From NCBI GenBank assembly GCA_049509395.1, contig JBEKZY010000171.1, positions 1 to 10,301 of the forward strand: a stretch of 10,301 nucleotides of DNA. The letters run 5' to 3'. Shown here piece after piece: positions 1 through 7,466 of this stretch. A program made the translations under genes and the position numbers. Origin of the DNA: JBEKIK01 sp049509395. Its GTDB lineage: Bacteria; Planctomycetota; Planctomycetia; Pirellulales; Thermoguttaceae. How positions within the stretch are numbered: the stretch's first letter is position 1; each line of letters begins with the position of its first letter. The notes beneath the pieces were generated by a model. That model worked only from the letters and a program-made list of their open reading frames with translations. It had not been told where the DNA came from and searched no databases.

Positions 1-528
1 TGTAATTTATACCGTGGCAAGTTTTTAAAATTGGAATGTGATAAGCAGTTCATAGTAGATCTCCCTGCATATAAAATGGCGATTGACTATCCCAATCGGA
101 CTGATTGAGCGAACCTGATACCATTTATATTAATGGGCCAACATCCAAGTACATTCCTTAATGTAACCTATTTTCATAAAAAGAGTTATCTCAGTTATAT
201 GTTATCTTTCCAATAGCAATTTTTATCCTCAGTTTGGCAGATCAGTGTAGTCAAAATGATGTCGCATTGATAATAATGATGACATTCGTAAGAATTCATT
301 GGAGAATAGATTTGATGAGTGTTTTCTGCCACTCTGTTTAACCTGTCCGACTAGATATCATCTCAATTGCCGGTAAGTTCTCGGCTTTGCATTACACAGA
401 GGACTCCCTATACTTTAAGTATTCCTTGAACATAAGAGTATACCTGTTCTGGCAATTATTCTTAGGTAATTTGGTATTGAATAAACTGGGATGCGGCTGC
501 GTGCCGCATAAGGAGAAAAAAAACTAGC
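1..528. other. AT-rich stretch without a recognisable gene
   Basis: No open frame of useful length with a ribosome-binding site is visible here on either strand, and the base composition is clearly more AT-rich than the genes that follow. Small symmetric elements are present, for example the near-palindrome ATACTTTAAGTAT at 410-422 (6-base arms around one central T) and TACATT-CCTT-AATGTA near 151-166. Either could be chance in AT-rich DNA. The region presumably holds the promoter of the gene at 529, but I could not pick a -35/-10 pair with good spacing. It might also hold a decayed gene or the end of an upstream one; I see no evidence for either. Confidence 0.5.
491..509 (+). promoter_or_regulatory. 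Small perfect hairpin directly before the Shine-Dalgarno of the 529 gene
   Basis: ATGCGGC (491-497) and GCCGCAT (503-509) are perfect 7-base complements around a 5-base loop. The Shine-Dalgarno-like AGGAG follows at 511-515 and the ATG is at 529. An RNA hairpin ending 1 base before the ribosome-binding site could affect translation or mRNA stability. The structure is visible; the regulatory role is inference. Confidence 0.4.
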
Positions 529-1560
529 ATGTCAGATTCGAAGCAATCGGACCATTGGGATATACTGGCCTCGGTTTTGGGGGCGGAACCTGAAAAAAAG
601 GAGCCCGGCGAACCTGCACCCCGGGCCGAAGAAAAGACGCACAAAACCACGGAAGATATTATGATAGATGATATTATAGAAGATATTATAAAAGATTCGG
701 ATGTCAAAGCTTCTGAACCTGAACCGCCTAGTGAGCCGGCAGCGACCCCTTTGGCCCGCCCTATTTCGAACTGGGATGCCCTAGCAATGGAATTGGGCAT
801 TGAAGTAAAGCCGGAACCGCCTCCGCCGCCTTCGCCGATTCAGGTATATGTGCCCAAAGAGGCGGAAAAAAAGGCCGCCGTCCGGGCCGAAGAGCCGCGA
901 GAAGCCTCCAGGCCGGTGACTGGGGAATTCGGAAAACATATCGAGCCTTTCGGCATTTCAGAGCCATTATCGGCCGAAGAAGAGCAAGAACAAAAAGAGA
1001 AAAAATCGCGACACCGACGCAGGCGGCATCGCAAGGGCAGGGATAAAGATCGCCCTATTGACGAGATGAAAAAACCTTCCTTTGCTTCGCGAGAAAATGC
1101 GGGCCTGGAGGAGGCTTTGACGCTTTCCGAGGTATCTCTGGAAAAGTCTGCCAAGTCGGGCATGGAGCTAGAGGAAGAGTCGAAGGAAGACGAGGCCGAA
1201 AAACAAAACTTAAAACACCGCCATGCACGGCGCGGATCGCGCAAACGAAGGAAAATAGGATCTGAAAGCGACAAGGAAAGAGGCGTCGAAGCCAAAAAAG
1301 ACGGCACCGGCGGGCGTGCCGAGGCGGTTGTGTCGAGCGGAACGCCCCAGGAATTCGGGGGCGAAGAAGAGAACGCCGATGAAGAATACGAAGATCGCGG
1401 CGAGCGGGGCGCCAAATCGGGTTTCCGCGCAATTCCCACCTGGGAAGAAGCGGTGGGATGCATCGTTACGAAAAACATGGAATCTCGACCCAGGCGACAG
1501 GGCGGCGGCCCGCCCCGTTCCCGGTCCGGGGCTGAGTCGCACAAAAGGCGAAGAAAATAA
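529..1560 (+). CDS. Highly charged, mostly disordered protein with WDxLAxxLG motifs; function unknown
   Basis: 343 aa, starting at an ATG 13 bases after AGGAG. I do not recognise a named domain. The protein is dominated by Glu, Lys, Arg, Pro and Ser and is probably largely disordered. Three short Trp-centred motifs stand out: WDILASVLG at residues 10-18, WDALAMELG at 82-90, and WEEAVGCIVTKNMESR at 305-320. Between them lie an acidic-hydrophobic tract (about 42-56), a Pro-rich linker (about 95-105) and two strongly basic tracts (about 156-175 and 228-242). The C-terminus is rich in Arg and Gly and ends in HKRRRK. From memory, planctomycete genomes carry unnamed proteins of this type, with short WD-x-L motifs early and a WE-x-A-x-G segment near a basic C-terminus. 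The basic tracts suggest nucleic-acid or ribosome contact, which is inference. It is co-oriented with mfd, 197 bases upstream of the mfd ATG. Antisense frames here are compositional shadows. Confidence 0.8.
   Translation: MSDSKQSDHWDILASVLGAEPEKKEPGEPAPRAEEKTHKTTEDIMIDDIIEDIIKDSDVKASEPEPPSEPAATPLARPISNWDALAMELGIEVKPEPPPPPSPIQVYVPKEAEKKAAVRAEEPREASRPVTGEFGKHIEPFGISEPLSAEEEQEQKEKKSRHRRRRHRKGRDKDRPIDEMKKPSFASRENAGLEEALTLSEVSLEKSAKSGMELEEESKEDEAEKQNLKHRHARRGSRKRRKIGSESDKERGVEAKKDGTGGRAEAVVSSGTPQEFGGEEENADEEYEDRGERGAKSGFRAIPTWEEAVGCIVTKNMESRPRRQGGGPPRSRSGAESHKRRRK
652..689 (+). repeat. AT-rich 11-base microrepeat inside the charged-protein gene
   Basis: Three near-identical 11-mers lie in frame: GAAGATATTAT at 652-662, GATGATATTAT at 667-677 and GAAGATATTAT at 679-689. 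They encode the acidic-hydrophobic tract EDIMIDDIIEDIIKD (residues 42-56). This AT-rich patch stands out in an otherwise GC-rich gene. It probably arose by local slippage or duplication and may form a short amphipathic helix. Confidence 0.6.
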
Positions 1561-1708
1561 TAACCGGAGTTTTGCAAATTGCAGATTCCCGGTCCTCCTC
1601 TCCCGACCAAACGACCATGTTTCGCACGGTGCCCGTCGGTGCCCGGAGAGGATTAGGATGACGGCTTTAGTCGAAGAATGACTTACCAAGATTGCTCGAC
1701 TGTGCAGG

Positions 1709-1746
1709 CCCTCACCCCTTGCCCCTCTCCCATAGGGAGAGGGGAG
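1709..1746. repeat. 38-bp stem-loop intergenic repeat, copy 1 (mfd leader)
   Basis: The element begins CCCTCACCCCTTG and then forms a perfect 10-bp stem: CCCCTCTCCC (1722-1731), loop ATA, GGGAGAGGGG (1735-1744). A second copy at 6540-6577 differs at one base, in the loop. Similar repeats starting CCCTCACCCC are scattered between genes in planctomycetes and several other bacteria (recalled, not searched). Here it lies in the leader of mfd and its 3' arm supplies the only Shine-Dalgarno-like sequence. Read in frame it gives a peptide PHPLPLSHRERG, a common false N-terminal extension in automatic annotation. Confidence 0.85.
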
Positions 1747-1757
1747 TATGTAAAACT

Positions 1758-4700
1758 ATGGCCAACGCCGGGACGGCTACCTTAGCGTCGGATCGGTTAT
1801 TAGAGCTGGTTGGGCGCATTAAACGGCAAGAAGGCTTTGCCGAAGTTGTTGTTAGTTTATTAGCAGGACATGCGGCAACACTCGACGGAGTCTGGGGGTC
1901 GGCCTGCGCGCTGGCCGCGGCCGCATTGGCCGAGGACGCTCCGGCCTCGCTGGTTGTGGTCTGCCCGCATGTCGACGACGTAGACGATCTGGCCGACGAT
2001 TTGGCCCTTTTCACCCGGGTTGCACCTGAGCGGTTTCCGGCTTGGGAAAGGCTTCCCAACGAGCAGGCGATAGCCGATGAAACATTCGGCGACCGCGTGC
2101 GATTGCTGAAGCAGTTTCAATCGGCGCAGGCCCCGCAACTCGTGCTTTGCAGCATCCAAAGCCTATTACAGCCGGTGCCCGATCGCGACGCCCTAGGGCG
2201 TCAAACCCGTTGTATCAGCTTGGGGGGGCAGTGGCGTATAGAAGATTTGGCTCGCTGGCTGGTGGAAAGCGGATTTCACAACACGCCTGCGGTGGAATTG
2301 CCCGGCGAGTTTTCAATACGGGGCGGAATTCTGGACATTTTTGCGCCCGACTGGTTCGATCCAGTGCGCATCGAGTTCATCGGGGATGAGATAGAATCGA
2401 TCCGCCGATTCGAGGTTTCCAGCCAGCGGAGCCTGGAAAAACTGGAATCGGTGGAGGTGACGATTTTCCCGCCGGGCATGCACGATCGCGGGCATCTGGC
2501 TGACTACCTGCCGGGGCAGAGTTGGTTCATGCTCGTGGAACCGATGGAACTTAAACAGCAGGCCGAACATTACCTGGAACGCCTGGAGCGGCCGGAAGAG
2601 ATGCACGACTTTTCGGCGGTGACGCGGGAGATTTTCCGTTTTCCCTCGGTTGCGGCCTCGGCCCTTGCGGCGGGGTCTATGGAAACAACCTGCCGCCTGA
2701 TGATCGAATCGGTGGAGCGTTTCAGCGGCGATATCAACAAAGTCCGCGAGGAATTGGACGATGCGGGCGCGGGTCAAGAGGTGTTTATCGTTTGCCAGAC
2801 CGAGGCCGAAGCCTGCCGGTTGGGCGAAATCTTTGCCGGTACGCAACTTGCCCAGCAGGGGCATTTGCATTTCCCGCTGGGTTCTATGCATAACGGATTT
2901 CGCCTGGTGCCAGACCGCATCGTATTGCTGAGCAGCGGGGAACTTTTTCGCCGCACCGATTTGCGGCGCATCCCGCGGAGGCGGTTGGCAAAGGTCATCG
3001 ATAGTTTTTTGGAATTGCGCGAAGGCGACCTTGTCGTGCACGTAAGCCATGGGATAGCACGTTATCGCGGATTGAAGCTTTTGGAAAAAAATGGACAAGT
3101 CGAAGAGCATCTGGCGTTGGAATTCGCGGGTCGGACAAAGCTGTACGTGCCCAGTTCCAAAATCGGACTGGTGCAAAAATACGTAGGGGGGGCAAAAGGC
3201 CGGCCCAGGCTGGCCAAGCTGGGAGGGCGGATTTGGGGACGGCAGAAAGAACGTGTCGAGCAGTCGGTGACCGACCTGGCCGCCGAGATGCTGGACTTGC
3301 AGGCCGCGCGGAGTTCCCGCCCCGGCATCGCTTTTCCCGAGGATACCGAGTGGCAGCGCGAGTTCGACGCTTCGTTCCTTTATAACGAAACCCCGGATCA
3401 ACTCAGCACGATCGAATCGATCAAGCAAGACATGTCGCAGCCCCGGCCGATGGACAGGCTGCTTTGCGGCGACGTGGGTTACGGCAAAACCGAGGTGGCC
3501 ATGCGGGCCGCGTTCAAGGCGGTAGACGCCGGATACCAGGTGGCGGTGCTGGTGCCCACCACGGTTCTGTGCGAGCAGCATCGACGCACTTTCGGGCAGC
3601 GAATGGCCGAGTTTCCTTTTGAAATCGCGGCGCTTTCGCGTTTTGCCACGCGCGGCGAGCAGGGAAAGATATTGGAGCGCCTGGAGGCCGGGGCCGTCGA
3701 TATCGTGATCGGCACCCACCGCTTGGCCCAGAGCGACGTGCGTTTTCACAACCTTGGGCTGGTGATTATCGACGAAGAGCAGCGATTCGGGGTGGAAGTA
3801 AAAGAGCGGCTAAAGGCCCTGCGGCAACTCGTCGACGTGCTGACGATGACCGCCACGCCCATCCCGCGGACCTTGCACATGGGATTGCTGGGGCTGCGCG
3901 ACATCTCGAACCTGGAGACGCCGCCGGAGGATCGGCTGGCGGTGGAAACCAGGGTCTGCCGCTTCGAGCCCGAATTGATCCGCCATGCAGTTCTGCGGGA
4001 ACTAAACCGCAATGGTCAGATCTTTTTTGTGCACAATCGGGTGGAAGACATCGAAAACGTGGCCAAACGCCTGCGCCAAATCGTGCCCGAAGCGTCGATG
4101 GCCATCGCACACGGTCAGATGCCCGAACACGAACTGGAACGGGTGATGCTGGATTTTGTCGATCAGCGTTACGACATGCTGCTGGCCACGACGATCATCG
4201 AAAGCGGCCTGGATATACCCAACACCAACACGATTTTCATCGATGAAGCCGACCGCTACGGCTTGGCCGATTTGCACCAACTCCGCGGGCGCGTGGGCCG
4301 TTACAAACATCGAGCCTATAGTTACCTGCTTATCGATCCGAACAAATACCTGTCGCCCAGCGCGGTGAAACGGCTGCGGGCGATCGAGGAATTCAGCAAC
4401 ATGGGGGCCGGTTTCGCCATTGCCATGCGCGACCTGGAAATCCGCGGGGCGGGCAATATCCTGGGCACCGAACAGAGCGGCCACATCGCCGTGGTGGGCT
4501 ATGAGCTTTACTGCTCGCTTTTGGAAGAGGCGGTGGCGAAGTTAAAGCACTTGCCGCCAAAGAGCGTTGTGGAAGTTGACGTCGATTTGCCCGGCCAGGG
4601 TTACATCCCCCGTTCTTATGTACCTGACATGCGATTGAAGATCGATCTGTACCGGCGTTTGGCCCGGGTTTCCAGCCGCTTGGAACTGGCCGATATCATA

Positions 4701-4997
4701 TTGGAACTGCATGATCGATTCGGACCTCCACCGCCGCCGATGGAGCATTTGCTGTCATTGGCCGAAATCCGCTTGGACGCCCATCATTGGCAAATCGATT
4801 CCATACATTTGGAAAAGCCATACATGGTTTTCACGTATACTTCGGCCCGGCTGATCCAACTCTTGGCGGCCGCCAACGGGGGGAAGCTTCGGATAGTGGA
4901 TGGAAGAAGCGCGTATCTTCCTATGGATCAAGGAGTTATGGAGCCGGGGGCCATCCAGGCAATTGTAAAATCGCTGTTGCAATGGCAGCAAGATTGA
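1758..4997 (+). CDS. mfd: Transcription-repair coupling factor Mfd
   Basis: Mfd is an ATP-driven DNA translocase that pushes RNA polymerase stalled at lesions off the template and recruits UvrA for nucleotide excision repair. In 1079-aa numbering: a UvrB-like N-terminal module (about 1-350, with GEFSIRGGILDIF at 183-195) lacking helicase motifs, as is usual; the RNA-polymerase-interacting domain from about residue 420 (EGDLVVHVSHGIARYRGL); then RecG-like translocase lobes with Walker A GDVGYGKT (571-578), DEEQ box (672-675), TMTATPIPRT (696-705) and motif VI RGRVGR (843-848). The TRG motif region follows (about 882-903, ending GAGNILG), then the C-terminal UvrA-contact domain. All key residues look intact, and length is near the E. 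coli protein (1148 aa). An in-frame TTG at 1692 would add 22 residues, but those translate the 38-bp repeat, so ATG 1758 is preferred. The gene for a periplasmic isomerase follows after 115 bases. Confidence 0.97.
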   Translation: MANAGTATLASDRLLELVGRIKRQEGFAEVVVSLLAGHAATLDGVWGSACALAAAALAEDAPASLVVVCPHVDDVDDLADDLALFTRVAPERFPAWERLPNEQAIADETFGDRVRLLKQFQSAQAPQLVLCSIQSLLQPVPDRDALGRQTRCISLGGQWRIEDLARWLVESGFHNTPAVELPGEFSIRGGILDIFAPDWFDPVRIEFIGDEIESIRRFEVSSQRSLEKLESVEVTIFPPGMHDRGHLADYLPGQSWFMLVEPMELKQQAEHYLERLERPEEMHDFSAVTREIFRFPSVAASALAAGSMETTCRLMIESVERFSGDINKVREELDDAGAGQEVFIVCQTEAEACRLGEIFAGTQLAQQGHLHFPLGSMHNGFRLVPDRIVLLSSGELFRRTDLRRIPRRRLAKVIDSFLELREGDLVVHVSHGIARYRGLKLLEKNGQVEEHLALEFAGRTKLYVPSSKIGLVQKYVGGAKGRPRLAKLGGRIWGRQKERVEQSVTDLAAEMLDLQAARSSRPGIAFPEDTEWQREFDASFLYNETPDQLSTIESIKQDMSQPRPMDRLLCGDVGYGKTEVAMRAAFKAVDAGYQVAVLVPTTVLCEQHRRTFGQRMAEFPFEIAALSRFATRGEQGKILERLEAGAVDIVIGTHRLAQSDVRFHNLGLVIIDEEQRFGVEVKERLKALRQLVDVLTMTATPIPRTLHMGLLGLRDISNLETPPEDRLAVETRVCRFEPELIRHAVLRELNRNGQIFFVHNRVEDIENVAKRLRQIVPEASMAIAHGQMPEHELERVMLDFVDQRYDMLLATTIIESGLDIPNTNTIFIDEADRYGLADLHQLRGRVGRYKHRAYSYLLIDPNKYLSPSAVKRLRAIEEFSNMGAGFAIAMRDLEIRGAGNILGTEQSGHIAVVGYELYCSLLEEAVAKLKHLPPKSVVEVDVDLPGQGYIPRSYVPDMRLKIDLYRRLARVSSRLELADIILELHDRFGPPPPPMEHLLSLAEIRLDAHHWQIDSIHLEKPYMVFTYTSARLIQLLAAANGGKLRIVDGRSAYLPMDQGVMEPGAIQAIVKSLLQWQQD

Positions 4998-5045
4998 CGA
5001 TATACTCCCCGCGCGTTTTTGGGCATTCGCTCCATTGGACGGTAA

Positions 5046-5091
5046 GGTGCATGAAATGCACCATTGTTTAGCCGGGTGCATTTCATGCACC
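5046..5091. repeat. Nested palindrome between mfd and the isomerase gene
   Basis: GGTGCATGAAATGCACC (5046-5062) and GGTGCATTTCATGCACC (5075-5091) are perfect 17-base reverse complements with a 12-base spacer. Each arm is itself a hairpin: GGTGCAT, a 3-base loop, ATGCACC. The DNA can therefore form either one long stem or two small ones. Elements ending in TGCACCCTAC resemble extragenic palindromic repeats of other bacteria (recalled). It may act as a terminator or mRNA-stability element after mfd, but no T-run follows, so a classical Rho-independent terminator is not supported. Confidence 0.8.
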
Positions 5092-5112
5092 CTACATTAG
5101 ACGAGGAATTCC

Positions 5113-6465
5113 ATGCGGCATAAAACATTTTATTTGTCTGCTTTGCTATCCGGCATATTTCTGACCATGGCGATTGTGGTCCGGTCATGTGCGGCCGCTG
5201 ATCCTTGGGATTCCGGCGACAATCAATCGAACGTAATGCCCACGGTTCCGAAGACCGCGCCCATGTCGAATTACGACCTCATGCGCCAAGTAGTACCCAG
5301 CGCGCCTGTACAGCCAACGGCCGTCAGCCGGCCCGCCACGTGGCCGGGCGGAACGATTCCGGCAGGTCAGCCGGCCGCACAAATGTCGGGCGTTTTCGCG
5401 GGGCCGCAAGGGCCGATGGTATTGGACGAGAGCACCAAGATCATTGCCCGGGTAGGATCCGAGGGCATCTTTGCCAGCGAAATAATGGGCACGTCAATCG
5501 TTTGGAAGAATGCAAAGAAGTCCGAGGGCGGGGTTGTATGCGGAATCATGGACGGCATTGACGACATACTGGAACAGTACAAAGACAAAATACCACCCGG
5601 TCAATTTGATATGCAACGCACGCTATTGATTAAACAGCGTCTGATTAACCGCATTGAATCGAAAATAATTTATTTAGACGCCAAACAGAGTTTCCCGGCC
5701 GAGCATTTCCCGGAAATCGAAAAACAAATGGATAAATTTTACGAATCCACGGCATTGCCGGCATTGTACAAATGTTGCGAAGTCAAATCGACAATGGAAT
5801 TGGATAAAAAACTTCACAAGCGAGGCATTTCGTTGGATTACGCGCGGAAGAGTTTCCAGGAATTTATTCTAGTCCAGCAGTTCATGGGTCAGCAAATCAA
5901 GCGTGATGAAGAAATCACCTACGATCAGATGTATAAGTACTACCAGGAGCATCTCTCGGACTTTGAAAAGCCCGCCCAGGCAAAGTGGGAAGAGTTGATG
6001 GTCCAGTCCTCAAAGTATCATAGCAAGGAGGAGGCTTTCGAGGCCATCGCCCGGTTGGGTAATCAGGTTATTATGGGCGCAGCCTTCGCCGAAGTGGCGA
6101 AAAACGGCTCACAGGGTCCTACCGCCCCGAATGGCGGGGCGTACGCATGGACTACCAAAGGCGCCCTGAAATTTAAAGAAATAGATCAGACGCTTTTCGA
6201 ACTCCCCGTGGGACAACTCAGCCAAATCATCGAAACCGAAAAAGGATATCACATTATCCGCGTGACCGAGCGGGTAGACACCGAAACAACTCCGTTCCGC
6301 ACGGCCCAGGTGGATATCAAGGAAAAAATCATCCAAGAGCGGACCAGCAAACAATTACAGGATTATCTGGCCCGGCTGGAAAATAAAATACCCGTATGGA
6401 CCGAGTATGACGGGGACCGCAAGGATATTCGCCTTTCCGAGCGGATGAAAGAAATAACTCGCTGA
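5113..6465 (+). CDS. Exported SurA/PpiC-type peptidyl-prolyl cis-trans isomerase
   Basis: 450 aa, predicted to help fold proteins outside the cytoplasmic membrane by isomerising X-Pro bonds. The ATG is well placed, 5 bases after GAGGA (5103-5107). Residues 1-29 form a signal peptide: basic start, hydrophobic core LSALLSGIFLTMAIVV, and probable cleavage near SCAAA/D. The Cys at 26 is a poor lipobox because Arg sits at -2. A Pro/Ala/Gln-rich linker (about 30-115) precedes a helical SurA-N-like chaperone region (about 116-285). The parvulin domain spans about 288-388, with NGGAYAWTTKG (340-350), FELPVGQLS and the hallmark GYHIIRV (378-384). A short charged tail follows. The gene is downstream of mfd in the same direction; mfd next to a PpiC/SurA-type gene is a pairing I recall from planctomycetes and deltaproteobacteria. 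Client proteins cannot be read from the sequence. Confidence 0.9.
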   Translation: MRHKTFYLSALLSGIFLTMAIVVRSCAAADPWDSGDNQSNVMPTVPKTAPMSNYDLMRQVVPSAPVQPTAVSRPATWPGGTIPAGQPAAQMSGVFAGPQGPMVLDESTKIIARVGSEGIFASEIMGTSIVWKNAKKSEGGVVCGIMDGIDDILEQYKDKIPPGQFDMQRTLLIKQRLINRIESKIIYLDAKQSFPAEHFPEIEKQMDKFYESTALPALYKCCEVKSTMELDKKLHKRGISLDYARKSFQEFILVQQFMGQQIKRDEEITYDQMYKYYQEHLSDFEKPAQAKWEELMVQSSKYHSKEEAFEAIARLGNQVIMGAAFAEVAKNGSQGPTAPNGGAYAWTTKGALKFKEIDQTLFELPVGQLSQIIETEKGYHIIRVTERVDTETTPFRTAQVDIKEKIIQERTSKQLQDYLARLENKIPVWTEYDGDRKDIRLSERMKEITR

Positions 6466-6539
6466 TGAATAAGCCGTCGTAATTCACATCAAGAGCCAAT
6501 CACAAAATATTTTTTTGGGGGTAATGATACGTGAAAACG

Positions 6540-6577
6540 CCCTCACCCCTTGCCCCTCTCCCAAAGGGAGAGGGGAG
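6540..6577. repeat. 38-bp stem-loop intergenic repeat, copy 2
   Basis: This is the same element as at 1709-1746, with 37 of 38 bases identical; the only change is the middle loop base (AAA instead of ATA). The stem is CCCCTCTCCC (6553-6562) with GGGAGAGGGG (6566-6575). It lies between the convergent isomerase and cyclo-ligase genes, 19 bases beyond the cyclo-ligase stop. It might separate the two converging transcripts, but neither strand shows a canonical T-run directly after the stem. Confidence 0.85.
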
Positions 6578-6596
6578 AAATTTTCAAAACCCAATT

Positions 6597-7193
6597 CTAA
6601 CTCGCTTTGTAAACGGCATTCTCGGTAACGACCAAATCCACGCGGACGTCGTGCGGCAAGACGGGGATATTATCGACCAATTGACATTCAAACGCCGGAG
6701 CGATCTTCAAGGCGTCGGGGCGGATGTGCAGCAGGAAACGATCATAATATCCCTTGCCCAGCCCCAAGCGGCCGCCGTAACGGTCAAAGGCCACGCCGGG
6801 TACAAGGATCAAATCCAATTCGGCCGCATTTACATGCCGCTCTGCGCGCTTGCGCCACTCGGGCTTAGGCTCGAGAATTTGCCACGTTCCGAGGCTCAAT
6901 TCGTCCATATTTTTCAAGTGAAACAGTCGAAGTTCGCGGGCAACGCAGTAGGGCACCACTATACTTTTTCCTAATCGCCACAATTCAGGCACGTAGGGGC
7001 GGGTGCGGACTTCGCTGCCGATATCGAGATAAGTCATCACGGTTTGGGCACGGACGAACTGTGGCAAGGCCAGAATTGTGTCCCAAATGCGCCGGCTCAA
7101 TACATCGAGTCCCCCCTGAGTTTCCCGGCGCGCAGCCACGCTCCGGCGGAGTTGTAGTTTCTTTTGAAGTGTTTCGTCAAGCGAATCCGGCAT
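6597..7193 (-). CDS. 5-formyltetrahydrofolate cyclo-ligase (MTHFS)
   Basis: This cytoplasmic enzyme uses ATP to convert 5-formyl-THF to 5,10-methenyl-THF, returning the storage or inhibitory folate to the active one-carbon pool (E. coli homologue ygfA/fau). At 198 aa the length is typical. The N-terminal basic segment KKLQLRRSVAARR (11-23) matches the nucleotide-contact helix of the family. The diagnostic motif VPGVAFDRYGGRLG (131-144) continues into GKGYYDRF (146-153) and forms the ATP/substrate loop. PHDVRVD near 180-186 is the conserved C-terminal motif. The ATG at 7193-7191 is preceded by AAGGA (complement of 7205-7209) with 11 bases of spacing. It lies 173 bases downstream of the TPR gene on the same strand and converges on the isomerase gene. 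It looks intact. Confidence 0.95.
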   Translation of the reverse strand: MPDSLDETLQKKLQLRRSVAARRETQGGLDVLSRRIWDTILALPQFVRAQTVMTYLDIGSEVRTRPYVPELWRLGKSIVVPYCVARELRLFHLKNMDELSLGTWQILEPKPEWRKRAERHVNAAELDLILVPGVAFDRYGGRLGLGKGYYDRFLLHIRPDALKIAPAFECQLVDNIPVLPHDVRVDLVVTENAVYKAS

Positions 7194-7344
7194 GAAATGT
7201 ATTTTCCTTGGTTGAGCGGTTAATGGTTTATGTCGTTTGCGGGTAGAGCCTAAGCGATGCCAGCATAGAAACGCGGATATTTTATTCTAATAATCCAAGG
7301 ATTGCCACCCTCCCGTTATGCAACTTCACCGAATAACAACCAAT

Positions 7345-7466
7345 GGTTATGGGCGTCCTCGTACGGTTAATGCGCCGGGAGTTTGGATTCACTAGAAGGA
7401 GATTCATTCGGAGAATTTGACATGTTGACGCGGTATGAATTCAGCCAATCTTCGATTTGTTTGGCC
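7345..7466. repeat. Tandem-duplication end, copy 1 (3' end of the full TPR gene)
   Basis: This segment matches 9657-9778 at 113 of 122 aligned positions by eye, with no gaps. It covers the last codons and stop of the TPR gene and 22 bases beyond the stop. Similarity stops abruptly at 7345/9657, which marks one boundary of the gene duplication. Confidence 0.85.

Noticed and set aside
840..1610. Minus-strand open frame (256 codons) opposite the charged-protein gene
   Set aside because: Its Ser/Arg/Pro-rich product mirrors Glu/Lys/Arg codons on the other strand; the plus-strand gene has a Shine-Dalgarno and repeated Trp motifs.
1316..1681. Plus-strand frame overlapping the end of the charged-protein gene
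   Set aside because: It overlaps a better supported gene out of frame, with no recognisable motif or convincing start.
1692..1757. Mfd start at TTG 1692, adding 22 residues
   Set aside because: The extension is mostly a translation of the 38-bp intergenic repeat and has no family support; ATG 1758 follows a Shine-Dalgarno-like sequence.
2313..3749. Long minus-strand open frame (478 codons) opposite mfd
   Set aside because: It lies fully within a strongly conserved mfd reading frame, its protein is rich in His/Gln/Arg as expected of an antisense shadow, and no domain is recognisable.
6500..6520. T-rich run as a terminator of the isomerase gene
   Set aside because: No stable hairpin precedes the T-run, so a Rho-independent terminator is not supported.
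6531..6974. Plus-strand frame of 147 codons across the repeat and the cyclo-ligase gene
   Set aside because: It starts in the repeat and runs antisense to a clear 5-formyl-THF cyclo-ligase.
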